This document shows, piece after piece, positions 5,649 through 12,353 of a stretch of 14,147 nucleotides of DNA. A program made the translations under genes and the position numbers. Under the pieces are notes generated by a model. It was given only the letters and a program-made list of their open reading frames with translations. It ran no database searches and was not told the DNA's origin. Location of the stretch: positions 4,942 through 19,088 of the forward strand of contig JAQVBP010000050.1 of the NCBI GenBank assembly GCA_028690255.1, in the 5' to 3' direction. This DNA is from Methanosarcinaceae archaeon (GTDB lineage: Archaea > Halobacteriota > Methanosarcinia > Methanosarcinales > Methanosarcinaceae). Positions within the stretch are counted from its first letter, which is position 1; every line of letters starts with the position of its first letter.

Positions 5649-7007
5649 ATGTACCAGATAATTGATCAGATGCTGAATGGGGAAAAAAGGAAAGAAAATG
5701 AGCACGATGAACTGGTCTACACCATCAGTTCGGAACTTGTCGAAACCCATGACATCGTTTTTGATGCCGGGTACCCGGTGCCTGTTGAATTGAAAATGGC
5801 TGACAGGGTTTACACCGCTGCACTTGAACTGCTGGAAAGAGTAGGGATCTATTCGATAGATACCGGCCGGGTAGTTAAATTAAGCGAAGAGGAAATTAAT
5901 CGCAGCATGCAGAATAACCGGGCCTCGTATACTATAGGGGAAGGTATCGACACAACGGAGCTTGTTTTCAGGGACGTGCTCGATGACCGGAAACCCGTTA
6001 TAATAGGCGGTCCATGCGGAACCCCGATTTCCATTGAGGCTTACATCCCGGTCCACCGCAGTTATGCAAAACTGAACTGTGTGGATTCCATAGCTCCGGC
6101 TACAATCTACGAAACCTTTGACACACAGCTTATGAATACCCCTTTAAGCCTCTATACCGCCAACACCTCCGTAACGTTCGTAAAAGAGGCCTGTGCCCTG
6201 GAAGGCCGCCCAGGCATATGTTTTACAAGCCCCCCTTCGATTTCGAACATTAACGCGGCAATAGCCATAACCCATCCCAGGTTCATGCGACAGGGGGATA
6301 TACAGGAAATTTACCAGCAACTTGACCTCAAGACCAATTTTGAGGCCGTCACAAAAGCCATACATTACAGGAATATTGGCTGTCTCTACCTCTGTGACCA
6401 GGGTTTTATCCTGGGGGGTAAGACCACGGATCGACCCGAACAGATTGCAATCCAGGTGGTCGCCGAGTCCATAAAAGCCAGGTTAATCCACCGGGGCCAT
6501 CTTTACTCCAAGCAGGTCGACGACCTCCGGACAGGGGCAGGATCGACTCTGGAGGCCATGTGGGCTTCTTTCATAGGTTCCATGGCTCTTTCGAGAAACT
6601 CCAGCTACCTGCACTGTACGGACATTAACGACTCCGCAGGGCCCTGCTCGACCATGATGATGTACGAGACCGCGGCCCAGACCATAGGCAACGTCGTCTG
6701 CGGCACTGACCTCCTGGCAGGCCCGATGCCCAATGGTGCTCACGTAATCGATCACGCCGGAGGCCTTGATGCCAAGTTGATGGCAGATGTGGCCGAACTT
6801 GCTACAAACCTATCCATTGAAGATGCAAACTTTCTCTGTCTTGGATTATTCCGATTGTATGAAGGGAAGTTAAAAAGACCGGATTACGGCAAGCCCTTTA
6901 AAGAGTGTTACGACCCCCGGACCCTTGAACCCTCGGAAGAGTATCTGGAAAAATACAACCAGGTAATGCGGGATATTTACAAACTTATGGGAATGGGGTC
7001 CGGATAA
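5649..7007 (+). CDS. MtmB-fold (monomethylamine methyltransferase family) protein lacking pyrrolysine
   Basis: This 452-residue protein matches MtmB over its length (MtmB is about 458). MtmB moves a methyl group from monomethylamine to MtmC using Pyl202. The anchors are ELLERVGIYSIDT, GGPCGTPIS, MPVH-like IPVHRSYA, ALEGRPG, HYRN, SAGPC and FKECYD near the C terminus. Where MtmB has GRPG-M-G-V/I-Pyl-GPE, this protein has GRPG-I-C-F-Thr193-SPP, encoded ACA at 6225. From that residue to the next GG, the recalled MtmB sequence and this one align without gaps over 65 residues. MtmB Glu259 aligns with Asp250, Gln333 with Asp325, and the HY pair is kept at 239-240. The start is the ATG at 5649, with GGGTGA just before it; a TTG three codons earlier is possible. 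No corrinoid gene adjoins it; lysK follows. It could act on another methylated substrate or bind without catalysis. Confidence 0.85.
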   Translation: MYQIIDQMLNGEKRKENEHDELVYTISSELVETHDIVFDAGYPVPVELKMADRVYTAALELLERVGIYSIDTGRVVKLSEEEINRSMQNNRASYTIGEGIDTTELVFRDVLDDRKPVIIGGPCGTPISIEAYIPVHRSYAKLNCVDSIAPATIYETFDTQLMNTPLSLYTANTSVTFVKEACALEGRPGICFTSPPSISNINAAIAITHPRFMRQGDIQEIYQQLDLKTNFEAVTKAIHYRNIGCLYLCDQGFILGGKTTDRPEQIAIQVVAESIKARLIHRGHLYSKQVDDLRTGAGSTLEAMWASFIGSMALSRNSSYLHCTDINDSAGPCSTMMMYETAAQTIGNVVCGTDLLAGPMPNGAHVIDHAGGLDAKLMADVAELATNLSIEDANFLCLGLFRLYEGKLKRPDYGKPFKECYDPRTLEPSEEYLEKYNQVMRDIYKLMGMGSG

Positions 7008-7010
7008 GCT

Positions 7011-7043
7011 CATGCTTCAGGCATGGATTCTATTCTATTTTTC
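7011..7043 (+). terminator. Possible terminator after the MtmB-fold gene
   Basis: A perfect 5-bp stem, CATGC-TTCAG-GCATG, starts 4 nt after the stop codon and is followed by a T-rich run. This fits T-tract termination in archaea; the stem is short. Confidence 0.4.
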
Positions 7044-7088
7044 AGGAAATTTATTTTAAAAGTTCACTTACCAAATTTATTTAAAACA

Positions 7089-7099
7089 ATGTATAAAAG
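7089..7099 (+). promoter_or_regulatory. Possible TATA box for lysK
   Basis: ATGTATAAAAG lies about 120 nt upstream of the chosen lysK start. Another A/T-rich candidate (AAATTTATTTAAAAC) is at about 7073-7087, so the exact element is uncertain. Confidence 0.35.
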
Positions 7100-7136
7100 T
7101 TTATTTGATAAATTTATTAAAAATCCTGTCTAAAAA

Positions 7137-7174
7137 TTTATTCTGAATGTTTATTCTGAATGTTTATTCTGAAG
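7137..7174. repeat. Three 13-bp tandem units in the lysK leader
   Basis: TTTATTCTGAATG occurs at 7137 and 7150, with a third, slightly shorter copy (TTTATTCTGAAG) at 7163. The array lies between the probable promoter and the lysK start and creates spurious in-frame ATG codons upstream of the gene. Confidence 0.85.
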
Positions 7175-7215
7175 TCCATTTTAAAAAAAATCCAAATTTT
7201 CAGATGTGGTATAGT

Positions 7216-8799
7216 ATGGAAGAAATTATTCACTGGGCGGATGTAATTGCTGAAAAGGCATTAAGATCCGGAAGCAAGCATATTATAGCAACGGGAATCA
7301 CCCCCTCGGGCCACATACACATCGGCAACATGAGGGAAGTCGTCACCGCAGACGCAGTATACAGGGCCCTGCTTGAAAAAGGAGCCGATGTCAAACAGAT
7401 ATACATAGCCGATAACTTTGACCCGCTTCGAAAGGTCTATCCTTTCCTGCCTGAAAGCTATGCAGAGCATGTGGGCAAACCCCTGTCGGAAGTACCCTGC
7501 CCCTGTGGCAAATGCAAAAACTATGCCGAACATTTCCTGCTGCCTTTCCTCGAATCTCTTAACAGGCTTGGCATTTACCCGGAGGTCTACAGAGCTGATG
7601 AATTGTACAGACAGGGGCTGTATACCGAAGCTATAAAAACGGCCCTTATTAAGCGGGACGAAATTGTGAAGATCCTTCATGAAGTTTCCGGGAAAACCCC
7701 GGGGCCCGAGTGGAGCCCTTTTAACCCTGTATGTAAGGCCTGTGGAAAAATTACAACCACACAGGTGACCGGTTTCGACGTTGAAGCGGAAAGCGTGGAC
7801 TATTCATGTTCCTGTGGGAGTTCGGGTACGGTCCCCATGGAAGGCGGGGGCAAACTCACCTGGCGTGTGGACTGGCCGGCCCGCTGGGGACTCCTCGGGA
7901 TTACGGCAGAGCCTTTCGGGAAGGACCATGCCTCAAAGGGGGGTTCTTACGATACTGGGAAGAGGATCTCAAAAGAACTCTATGGCTACGAACTTTTGCA
8001 GCCCATTGAATATGAATGGATTATGCTGGGGAGGAAAGGGGCCATGTCTTCTTCGACAGGGGTGGTGGTCTCCATTTCCGATATGCTGAAAGTGGTGCCT
8101 CCGGAGGTCCTGCGCTACCTTATCATGAGGACAAAGCCCGAAAAACATATCCGCTTCGACCCTTCCCTCCCCCTCCTGACTCTTGTGGACGAGTACGAGC
8201 ACTTAAGGAGCAACCCGAATCTTTCCGGCTTTGAAGAAAAAGTCCTGAGCCTTTCAAAAATAGGAGAAGCCTTCCGGACGGACATCCCTTTCAAGCACAT
8301 GATCACGATCTGCCAGGCTGCAGGAGGGGATTTTGATAGAATCCTGGATATTGTTAAGAGGGCCGGATACAGAACCGAGCCTGAGGAGGGTATCCGAAAC
8401 CTCGTGGATAATGTGGAAAACTGGCTTGAGATGTTTGCCCCGGAGGATGCAAAATTCGAGGTGAAAACAGAGCTTTCCCCAGAGATAAAGGCAACTCTTT
8501 CGGAAATGCAAAAAGCCTTCCTTCTGGCCCTGGCCGGGACTCTCGAGCAAAAGGGGGAGTGTGATGCGGAGGACTACCACAACCTGATATATAGTGCAAG
8601 GGACCCGGGTTCGGAAATGTATGAAAAAATTTCAAAATACCTCCCCGGCCCCGTCCCTCAGGAAATAAAACCGAAAGAGCTGTTCAAAGCCATCTATATG
8701 GTCCTCCTCGGACAGCCCTCCGGCCCGAAAGCAGGATGGTTTTTATCCTCCCTGGAAAAGGACTTTCTGATAAAGCAGTTCCGGAGTGCGGTAGACTGA
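7216..8799 (+). CDS. lysK: Class I lysyl-tRNA synthetase
   Basis: LysK activates lysine with ATP and charges tRNA-Lys in the cytoplasm; the class I form is typical of archaea. The 527-residue product has the Rossmann signature H33-I-H-I-G-N38 (the HIGH motif) and A276-M-S-S-S-T281 in the KMSKS position. Zinc-knuckle-like cysteines are at C95/C97/C100, C173/C176 and C198/C200. The long blocks PFGKDHASKGGSYDTGKRI and YEWIMLGRKGAMSSST are class I LysRS hallmarks, and the C-terminal helical domain is present. I chose the ATG at 7216 (MEEIIHWADVIAEKA) because LysK proteins begin at this IHWAD block; in-frame ATGs further upstream fall in the 13-bp repeats or just before. Methanosarcina species also carry a class II LysRS, and the two enzymes together were once shown to charge tRNA-Pyl in vitro, before PylS was accepted as the physiological enzyme. 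The lysK call is firm; any role in Pyl metabolism is speculative. Confidence 0.96.
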   Translation: MEEIIHWADVIAEKALRSGSKHIIATGITPSGHIHIGNMREVVTADAVYRALLEKGADVKQIYIADNFDPLRKVYPFLPESYAEHVGKPLSEVPCPCGKCKNYAEHFLLPFLESLNRLGIYPEVYRADELYRQGLYTEAIKTALIKRDEIVKILHEVSGKTPGPEWSPFNPVCKACGKITTTQVTGFDVEAESVDYSCSCGSSGTVPMEGGGKLTWRVDWPARWGLLGITAEPFGKDHASKGGSYDTGKRISKELYGYELLQPIEYEWIMLGRKGAMSSSTGVVVSISDMLKVVPPEVLRYLIMRTKPEKHIRFDPSLPLLTLVDEYEHLRSNPNLSGFEEKVLSLSKIGEAFRTDIPFKHMITICQAAGGDFDRILDIVKRAGYRTEPEEGIRNLVDNVENWLEMFAPEDAKFEVKTELSPEIKATLSEMQKAFLLALAGTLEQKGECDAEDYHNLIYSARDPGSEMYEKISKYLPGPVPQEIKPKELFKAIYMVLLGQPSGPKAGWFLSSLEKDFLIKQFRSAVD

Positions 8800-8830
8800 A
8801 ATTCTGAAAAGGCAACACCAGGTGACGGCT

Positions 8831-8850
8831 CCCGCCATTAAAATGGCAGG
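8831..8850. repeat. Palindrome 1 of the paired set
   Basis: CCCGCCATT pairs with AATGGCAGG across a 2-nt centre, with one mismatch. It shares its consensus with the palindrome at 9097-9116. Confidence 0.8.
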
Positions 8851-8974
8851 CATCCAGGGAATTTCAACCCACGTCATACCGCCCTATGGCGATTTAGTCT
8901 TGTCTCGCCAACAACGTTTCAAGTTTTACGTATAGGACTTTCCGATACAACCTCTTACTTGAAATTCAGAGCAA

Positions 8975-9038
8975 AGTCTGATTGGCCTACTTGAGCCTAT
9001 TATGCTTCCGGTAGCAAAAATCAGACTATTATAATAGG
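8975..9038. repeat. Two crossing perfect inverted repeats with pseudoknot topology
   Basis: AGTCTGATT (8975-8983) is the exact reverse complement of AATCAGACT (9019-9027). CCTATTAT (8996-9003) is the exact reverse complement of ATAATAGG (9031-9038). The pairs interleave, so an RNA could form an H-type pseudoknot. No function is assigned. Confidence 0.75.
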
Positions 9039-9096
9039 GTGTGTATATTTAAAATCTTTATTATTGGATGGTATTTTGGGAAGTCTACAGCTGTAT

Positions 9097-9116
9097 CCCA
9101 CCATTGAAATGGCGGG
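9097..9116. repeat. Palindrome 2 of the paired set
   Basis: CCCACCATT pairs with AATGGCGGG across a GA centre, with one mismatch. It is the partner of the palindrome at 8831-8850. Confidence 0.8.
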
Positions 9117-9247
9117 GATTGGCCTGTCTTTGACCTAAAACTCATCGTCCGATATTGGAAGATTCTTTACACTCCGGAGCTCTGTACTCAGACGACTTTA
9201 TTTGTTTTCTGCTTCTTTATGACAGTGGGGTGCAGGGGTAGAGAATA

Positions 9248-9265
9248 CCCCCTTTTTAAAGGGGG
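9248..9265. repeat. C-rich/G-rich perfect hairpin
   Basis: CCCCCTTT and AAAGGGGG flank a 2-nt centre. There is no T-run on the plus strand after it. It lies about 90 nt upstream of the small disordered protein gene and could block transcription from either side or be part of the mobile-element remnant. Confidence 0.6.
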
Positions 9266-9330
9266 GTGGCTCACTCCATTTTACTGCTGTCCTCATTTCC
9301 ACCCTCATTCCGTTTCTCCTTCCATAACTG

Positions 9331-9340
9331 TTTATATAGG
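9331..9340 (+). promoter_or_regulatory. TATA box placing transcription start at the ATG of the disordered protein
   Basis: TTTATATAGG lies about 25 nt before the ATG at 9356. With normal archaeal spacing the transcript would begin at or within a few bases of that ATG, which favours this start over the ATG at 9266 and suggests a leaderless mRNA. Confidence 0.55.
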
Positions 9341-9355
9341 GGCTGTACATTTCTT

Positions 9356-9850
9356 ATGTCTATGAAGAGCCGTGAATCCGTAGATTCGATTTCAACTAAA
9401 AAACCGTACGAACAGCCAGAGCGAAAGCCGCGGGACGCTTCCTTTGCTTCTACTTCTGTTTCTCCTAACTATGAATCGGCATCCTTCGCAAAGCCGGCTC
9501 TTGACCAGTATCGGGGCGTTTTTCCCGACCTGAACCGGCGATTGTCTCCCGAAAGGGATCTGGGCCTTTCTCCCGCAGGCCAGCCAAGGCTCAGCAGTGA
9601 GGCTCACCCAAGGCTTTTTTCCGCCCGGGGGGAAGGGCTTTCCGCCGCCATGCCGTTAGAGGCTACTGAAATCCGGCCTGAGGTCTCGGCCAGGGACAGC
9701 TTTGAAGTGGAGCCAGGTCTTCCGGCCCGGACGGTCACGGAAAAATTCAACAGGGCTTTCGGACTGGAAGCCGATTCTGCAATAAGACCCGTTGAGAGCC
9801 GGTTTTTTGAAGCCAGGCAGGAAAAACAGGAAAAGGAAAACAGAAGTTAA
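9356..9850 (+). CDS. Hypothetical disordered protein, 164 residues
   Basis: I do not recognise this protein. From the ATG at 9356 it is 164 residues, rich in Ser, Pro, Arg, Glu and Ala, with no Cys or Trp, no membrane segment and no signal peptide; it is predicted by eye to be largely unstructured. The middle (about 60-96) has a loose repeat: RLSPERDLGLSP, then QPRLSSEAHPRLFS, then ARGEGLSA. A slightly more ordered segment near the C terminus reads VTEKFNRAFGLEADS and is followed by a charged tail (EARQEKQEKENRS). A longer in-frame start exists at 9266, but its extra 30 residues overlap the TATA box and look non-coding. It stands alone between the probable mobile-element remnant and the glutamine synthetase leader. 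A small regulatory or DNA-associated role is possible but unsupported; it could also be spurious. Confidence 0.5.
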   Translation: MSMKSRESVDSISTKKPYEQPERKPRDASFASTSVSPNYESASFAKPALDQYRGVFPDLNRRLSPERDLGLSPAGQPRLSSEAHPRLFSARGEGLSAAMPLEATEIRPEVSARDSFEVEPGLPARTVTEKFNRAFGLEADSAIRPVESRFFEARQEKQEKENRS

Positions 9851-9917
9851 GACCGGTTACTCCCTCTTTCCTTCCTCTTTCCTTCCTCGAATTTATTCCT
9901 TCCATTTTTTAAGTCCC

Positions 9918-10028
9918 TTTTTTCCATTTATTACGTTCCTTTTGGTATGAAAGTACCACCCTGTTTACTTTCATTTTTTGTACCTGTAATTCGGGAATTT
10001 CATGTGCGTTTTTTCCATTTATTACGTT
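9918..10028. repeat. 20-bp direct repeat flanking the NrpR-like operator
   Basis: TTTTTTCCATTTATTACGTT occurs identically at 9918-9937 and 10009-10028, 91 bp apart. The first copy ends 6 nt before the GGTA-N6-TACC site. Confidence 0.8.
9944..9957. promoter_or_regulatory. NrpR-type operator, GGTA-N6-TACC
   Basis: GGTATGAAAGTACC fits exactly the GGTA-N6-TACC operator described for NrpR, the repressor of nitrogen genes, in Methanosarcina mazei. It lies in the region upstream of a glutamine synthetase gene, a plausible target. It is about 375 bp before the start codon and 100-200 bp upstream of the TATA candidates, further than expected for a simple repressor site. Confidence 0.5.
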
Positions 10029-10154
10029 TCCATTTTCCCCCATCCATTTAATAGTATTATATATATATTAAGTACGGAATCTACATATTTTATTCACACA
10101 CCCACCTGTTTCCTATTAATATACAAATTCATAATTCATATTTCTCAAACGAAA

Positions 10155-10164
10155 GCTTTATATA
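10155..10164 (+). promoter_or_regulatory. Probable TATA box of glnA
   Basis: GCTTTATATA preceded by ACGAAA (BRE-like) is the best promoter match. A start near 10188 gives a leader of about 145 nt. An alternative A/T run, TTATATATATATTA, lies at about 10057-10070. Confidence 0.5.
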
Positions 10165-10332
10165 GACGCCAGCCAGTTAACTACTTCCTGTCAGGCGATT
10201 ATTGATGGTGTAAATTGGCCAAATATGTCAATAACCCCAAATATGTAGAGGAGCCTGAGGAAGTACCTAATCAAGCTTATTGAAATTGAGTTAAGTACCC
10301 GAATATTCAAACTTAAAAAGAAGGGATAAATA

Positions 10333-11853
10333 ATGAAATCATCATCATTAGAACTGAATCCAAACAATCTGGTACAGTACCTCAAGAAACCCGCAAGCGA
10401 ATTCACAAAGGATGACATCATCAAGTTCGTCAAGGAAAACGGCATCAAGATGATCAACTTCCGCTATGTGGGCGGAGACGGCAGGCTCAAGGCCCTCAAC
10501 TTCGTACTCACCAGCGAAGAACACCTTGACACCCTCCTTTCCACCGGAGAAAGAGTGGACGGCTCAAGTATTTTCTCCTACATTGAAGCCGGTTCAAGCG
10601 ACCTCTACGTTGTCCCCAAGTACCGCACCGCTTTTGTGAACCCCTTCGAAGAAATCCCGACTCTTGACATCCTCTGTTCCTACTTCGACAAGGACGGAAA
10701 CCCCCTCGCAAGCTCCCCTGCAAATATCCTGAAGAAGGCCCGCCAGGTCCTGAACGAAAAGACCGGCTACGACCTCCAGGCAATGGGCGAACTCGAGTAC
10801 TACGTCATCTGCAACAAGGACGAAGTCGACATGGACTTCCCTGCAGTAGACCAGAGAGGATACCATGAAGACGGTCCCTTCACCAAATTCGGACAGCTCA
10901 GAAAGGACGCCTTACTGGCAATCGCCCAGGCCGGCGGCCTTATCAAATACGGTCACTCCGAAGTCGGAAACTTCACCGACGACGAGTACTACTACGAACA
11001 GAACGAAATCGAGTTCGAGACAACCGACATTGAGGACTCCGCAGACCGTCTTATCATTGCAAAGTGGATGCTCAGGATGATCGGTCAGCAGTACGGTGTC
11101 AAGATCACCTACGCCCCCAAGATCACTGTCGGAAAGGCCGGAACCGGGCTCCATATCCACATGAAGCTCACCAAAGACGGAAAGCCTGTCATGATCGAGA
11201 ACGGCAAACTTACCGATCCCGCAAAGAAGGTCATCGCCGGTGTGCTCGAAGTTGCAGCAGGAGTTACCGCCTTCGGAAACAAGGTACCTACCTCCTACCT
11301 CAGGCTTGTGCCTCACCAGGAAGCCCCGACCAACATCTGCTGGGGAGAAAGGAACCGCTCTGCCCTTATCCGTGTACCTCTCGGCTGGGCCGGCAACGCC
11401 AGTGCAATGATCACAAAGGCAAACCCCAACTACTCCGAAGACCTCAGGGACTACTCCGGCAAGCAGACCTACGAGTTCCGTGCAGCTGACGGTTCCGCTG
11501 ACATCTACGGGCTCCTTGCAGCCCTCTGTGTAGGTGCCCGCTATGGCCTGGAGATGGAAAACGGGCTCGAACGTGCAGAAGAGCTCTACATCGGCAATAA
11601 GAACATCTTCGAGGAAGAGCACAGGGATACCCTTGAAAAGCTCGAAAACCTCCCTGCTTCCTGCTGGGAATCCGCAGAGTGCCTCATGGCCCTGAAGGAC
11701 ATTTTCATGCAGTACGATGTCTTCACCGAGGGTATGCTCGAAGGGGCCGCAGCCGACCTCAAGAAATTCGACGACTACCAGCTCAGTGAGAAACTCTACG
11801 GCAAGAACGACGAAATCAAGGCCCTTGTGGACAAGCACATCCACTGCGCCTGA
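10333..11853 (+). CDS. glnA: Glutamine synthetase, divergent type I form
   Basis: Glutamine synthetase joins ammonia to glutamate with ATP. This 506-residue protein is longer than the roughly 447-residue GlnA1 of M. mazei and clearly differs from it. The order of GS-I motifs is kept: beta-grasp DGSS (76-79), E153-L-E155 in the first metal site, E210 and E225, GTGLHIHM (270-277), LRLVP (323-327), ERNRSALIR (339-347) and YEFRAADGSAD (380-390). Insertions occur between E210 and E225 (about 7 residues more than usual) and before the final ExR motif (about 15). No adenylylation-site tyrosine motif is seen. Codons are strongly C-ending, unlike most neighbours, which suggests high expression. It is monocistronic with a long leader. 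Its nitrogen role is supported by the NrpR-like site. Because of the insertions a related gamma-glutamyl ligase activity is not excluded. Confidence 0.88.
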   Translation: MKSSSLELNPNNLVQYLKKPASEFTKDDIIKFVKENGIKMINFRYVGGDGRLKALNFVLTSEEHLDTLLSTGERVDGSSIFSYIEAGSSDLYVVPKYRTAFVNPFEEIPTLDILCSYFDKDGNPLASSPANILKKARQVLNEKTGYDLQAMGELEYYVICNKDEVDMDFPAVDQRGYHEDGPFTKFGQLRKDALLAIAQAGGLIKYGHSEVGNFTDDEYYYEQNEIEFETTDIEDSADRLIIAKWMLRMIGQQYGVKITYAPKITVGKAGTGLHIHMKLTKDGKPVMIENGKLTDPAKKVIAGVLEVAAGVTAFGNKVPTSYLRLVPHQEAPTNICWGERNRSALIRVPLGWAGNASAMITKANPNYSEDLRDYSGKQTYEFRAADGSADIYGLLAALCVGARYGLEMENGLERAEELYIGNKNIFEEEHRDTLEKLENLPASCWESAECLMALKDIFMQYDVFTEGMLEGAAADLKKFDDYQLSEKLYGKNDEIKALVDKHIHCA

Positions 11854-11870
11854 GTTCGAAGATTTCAAAA

Positions 11871-11930
11871 AACGAAAAGGAAAGCCTTTTTCCTTTTCCA
11901 CATTTCCTTTTCCACATTTCCTTTTTTTAT
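11871..11930 (+). terminator. glnA terminator region
   Basis: An A/G-rich arm (GAAAAGGAAA) can pair with the following TTTCCTTTTC across a short loop. Further T-rich copies (TTTTCCACATTTCC twice) end in seven T residues. It lies just after the glnA stop codon. Confidence 0.6.
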
Positions 11931-11945
11931 TCAGCAGGTTTTTTC

Positions 11946-11964
11946 CCAATATGCCACATATTGG
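11946..11964. repeat. 19-bp perfect palindromic site
   Basis: CCAATATG and CATATTGG are exact reverse complements separated by CCA. The size and spacing suit an operator for a dimeric regulator, but it lies between gene ends with no adjacent promoter that I can identify. Confidence 0.65.
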
Positions 11965-12353
11965 AGGATAACTGCAACAACCTGAGCTGCTAATGCAGCG
12001 CAGCAACCCTGCAACAACCATTCGTTTTTGAAAATTTTCATCTTTTTTGCAGACCAGACCTTCGCACACTGTCCGCAGTGGGACAAAGAGTTACTTCTAT
12101 CCGGCATTATGGGACAGGTCGAGTATATCTCACTTATCGGGCTTCAAACAATGGTAAAAAAAGTAACAGAATATCCTGAATGGGGTGTAGGACATCTGAT
12201 TTCAGGTGGGGGTGTTGATGGGGTGTTGATGGGGGGGAAAGAAGTTTGGAGGAAAATACATGAGAAAAAAAGCTTTTCTCAGATGCCCTAATTTATAATA
12301 ATACCTTATATTATATAATATTATATAAATAATGCATTATTGATATGTTTTCC

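Larger units (their letters stand above)
8800..9355. other. Gene-poor stretch with paired palindromes, possible IS200/IS605-type remnant
   Basis: No complete gene is visible. Two near-identical palindromes of consensus CCCGCCATT-nn-AATGGCGGG lie at 8831-8850 and 9097-9116, about 266 bp apart. Subterminal hairpins of this kind flank IS200/IS605-family and TnpB-only elements and their non-autonomous derivatives. A short open frame across the first palindrome (about 8829-8936) could be a TnpB tail but is too short to prove it. Crossing inverted repeats lie between the palindromes (8975-9038), and a CCCCCTTT/AAAGGGGG hairpin follows at 9248-9265. The remainder shows nothing I recognise. Confidence 0.4.
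9851..10332. other. Regulatory region and long leader upstream of glnA
   Basis: This 482-nt stretch is A/T- and pyrimidine-rich and has no convincing gene. It holds a pyrimidine tract (9863-9915), an NrpR-like operator (9944-9957), a 20-bp direct repeat in two copies (9918 and 10009), two TATA candidates (about 10056 and 10156) and the glnA leader. In the leader, CCAAATATGT occurs twice (10219 and 10237). Confidence 0.6.

Noticed and set aside
9266..9355. N-terminal extension of the disordered protein resembling a hydrophobic signal segment
   Set aside because: The extension overlaps a good TATA box placed for initiation near 9356, and its composition reflects the pyrimidine-rich upstream DNA.
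10912..12069. 385-codon minus-strand frame opposite glnA
   Set aside because: It is antisense to a strongly codon-biased gene with unmistakable GS motifs and extends through the glnA terminator.
12028..12291. 87-codon frame between glnA and the aldo/keto reductase
   Set aside because: It starts at TTG with no ribosome site, has low-complexity Gly-rich C-terminal residues and no recognisable domain.
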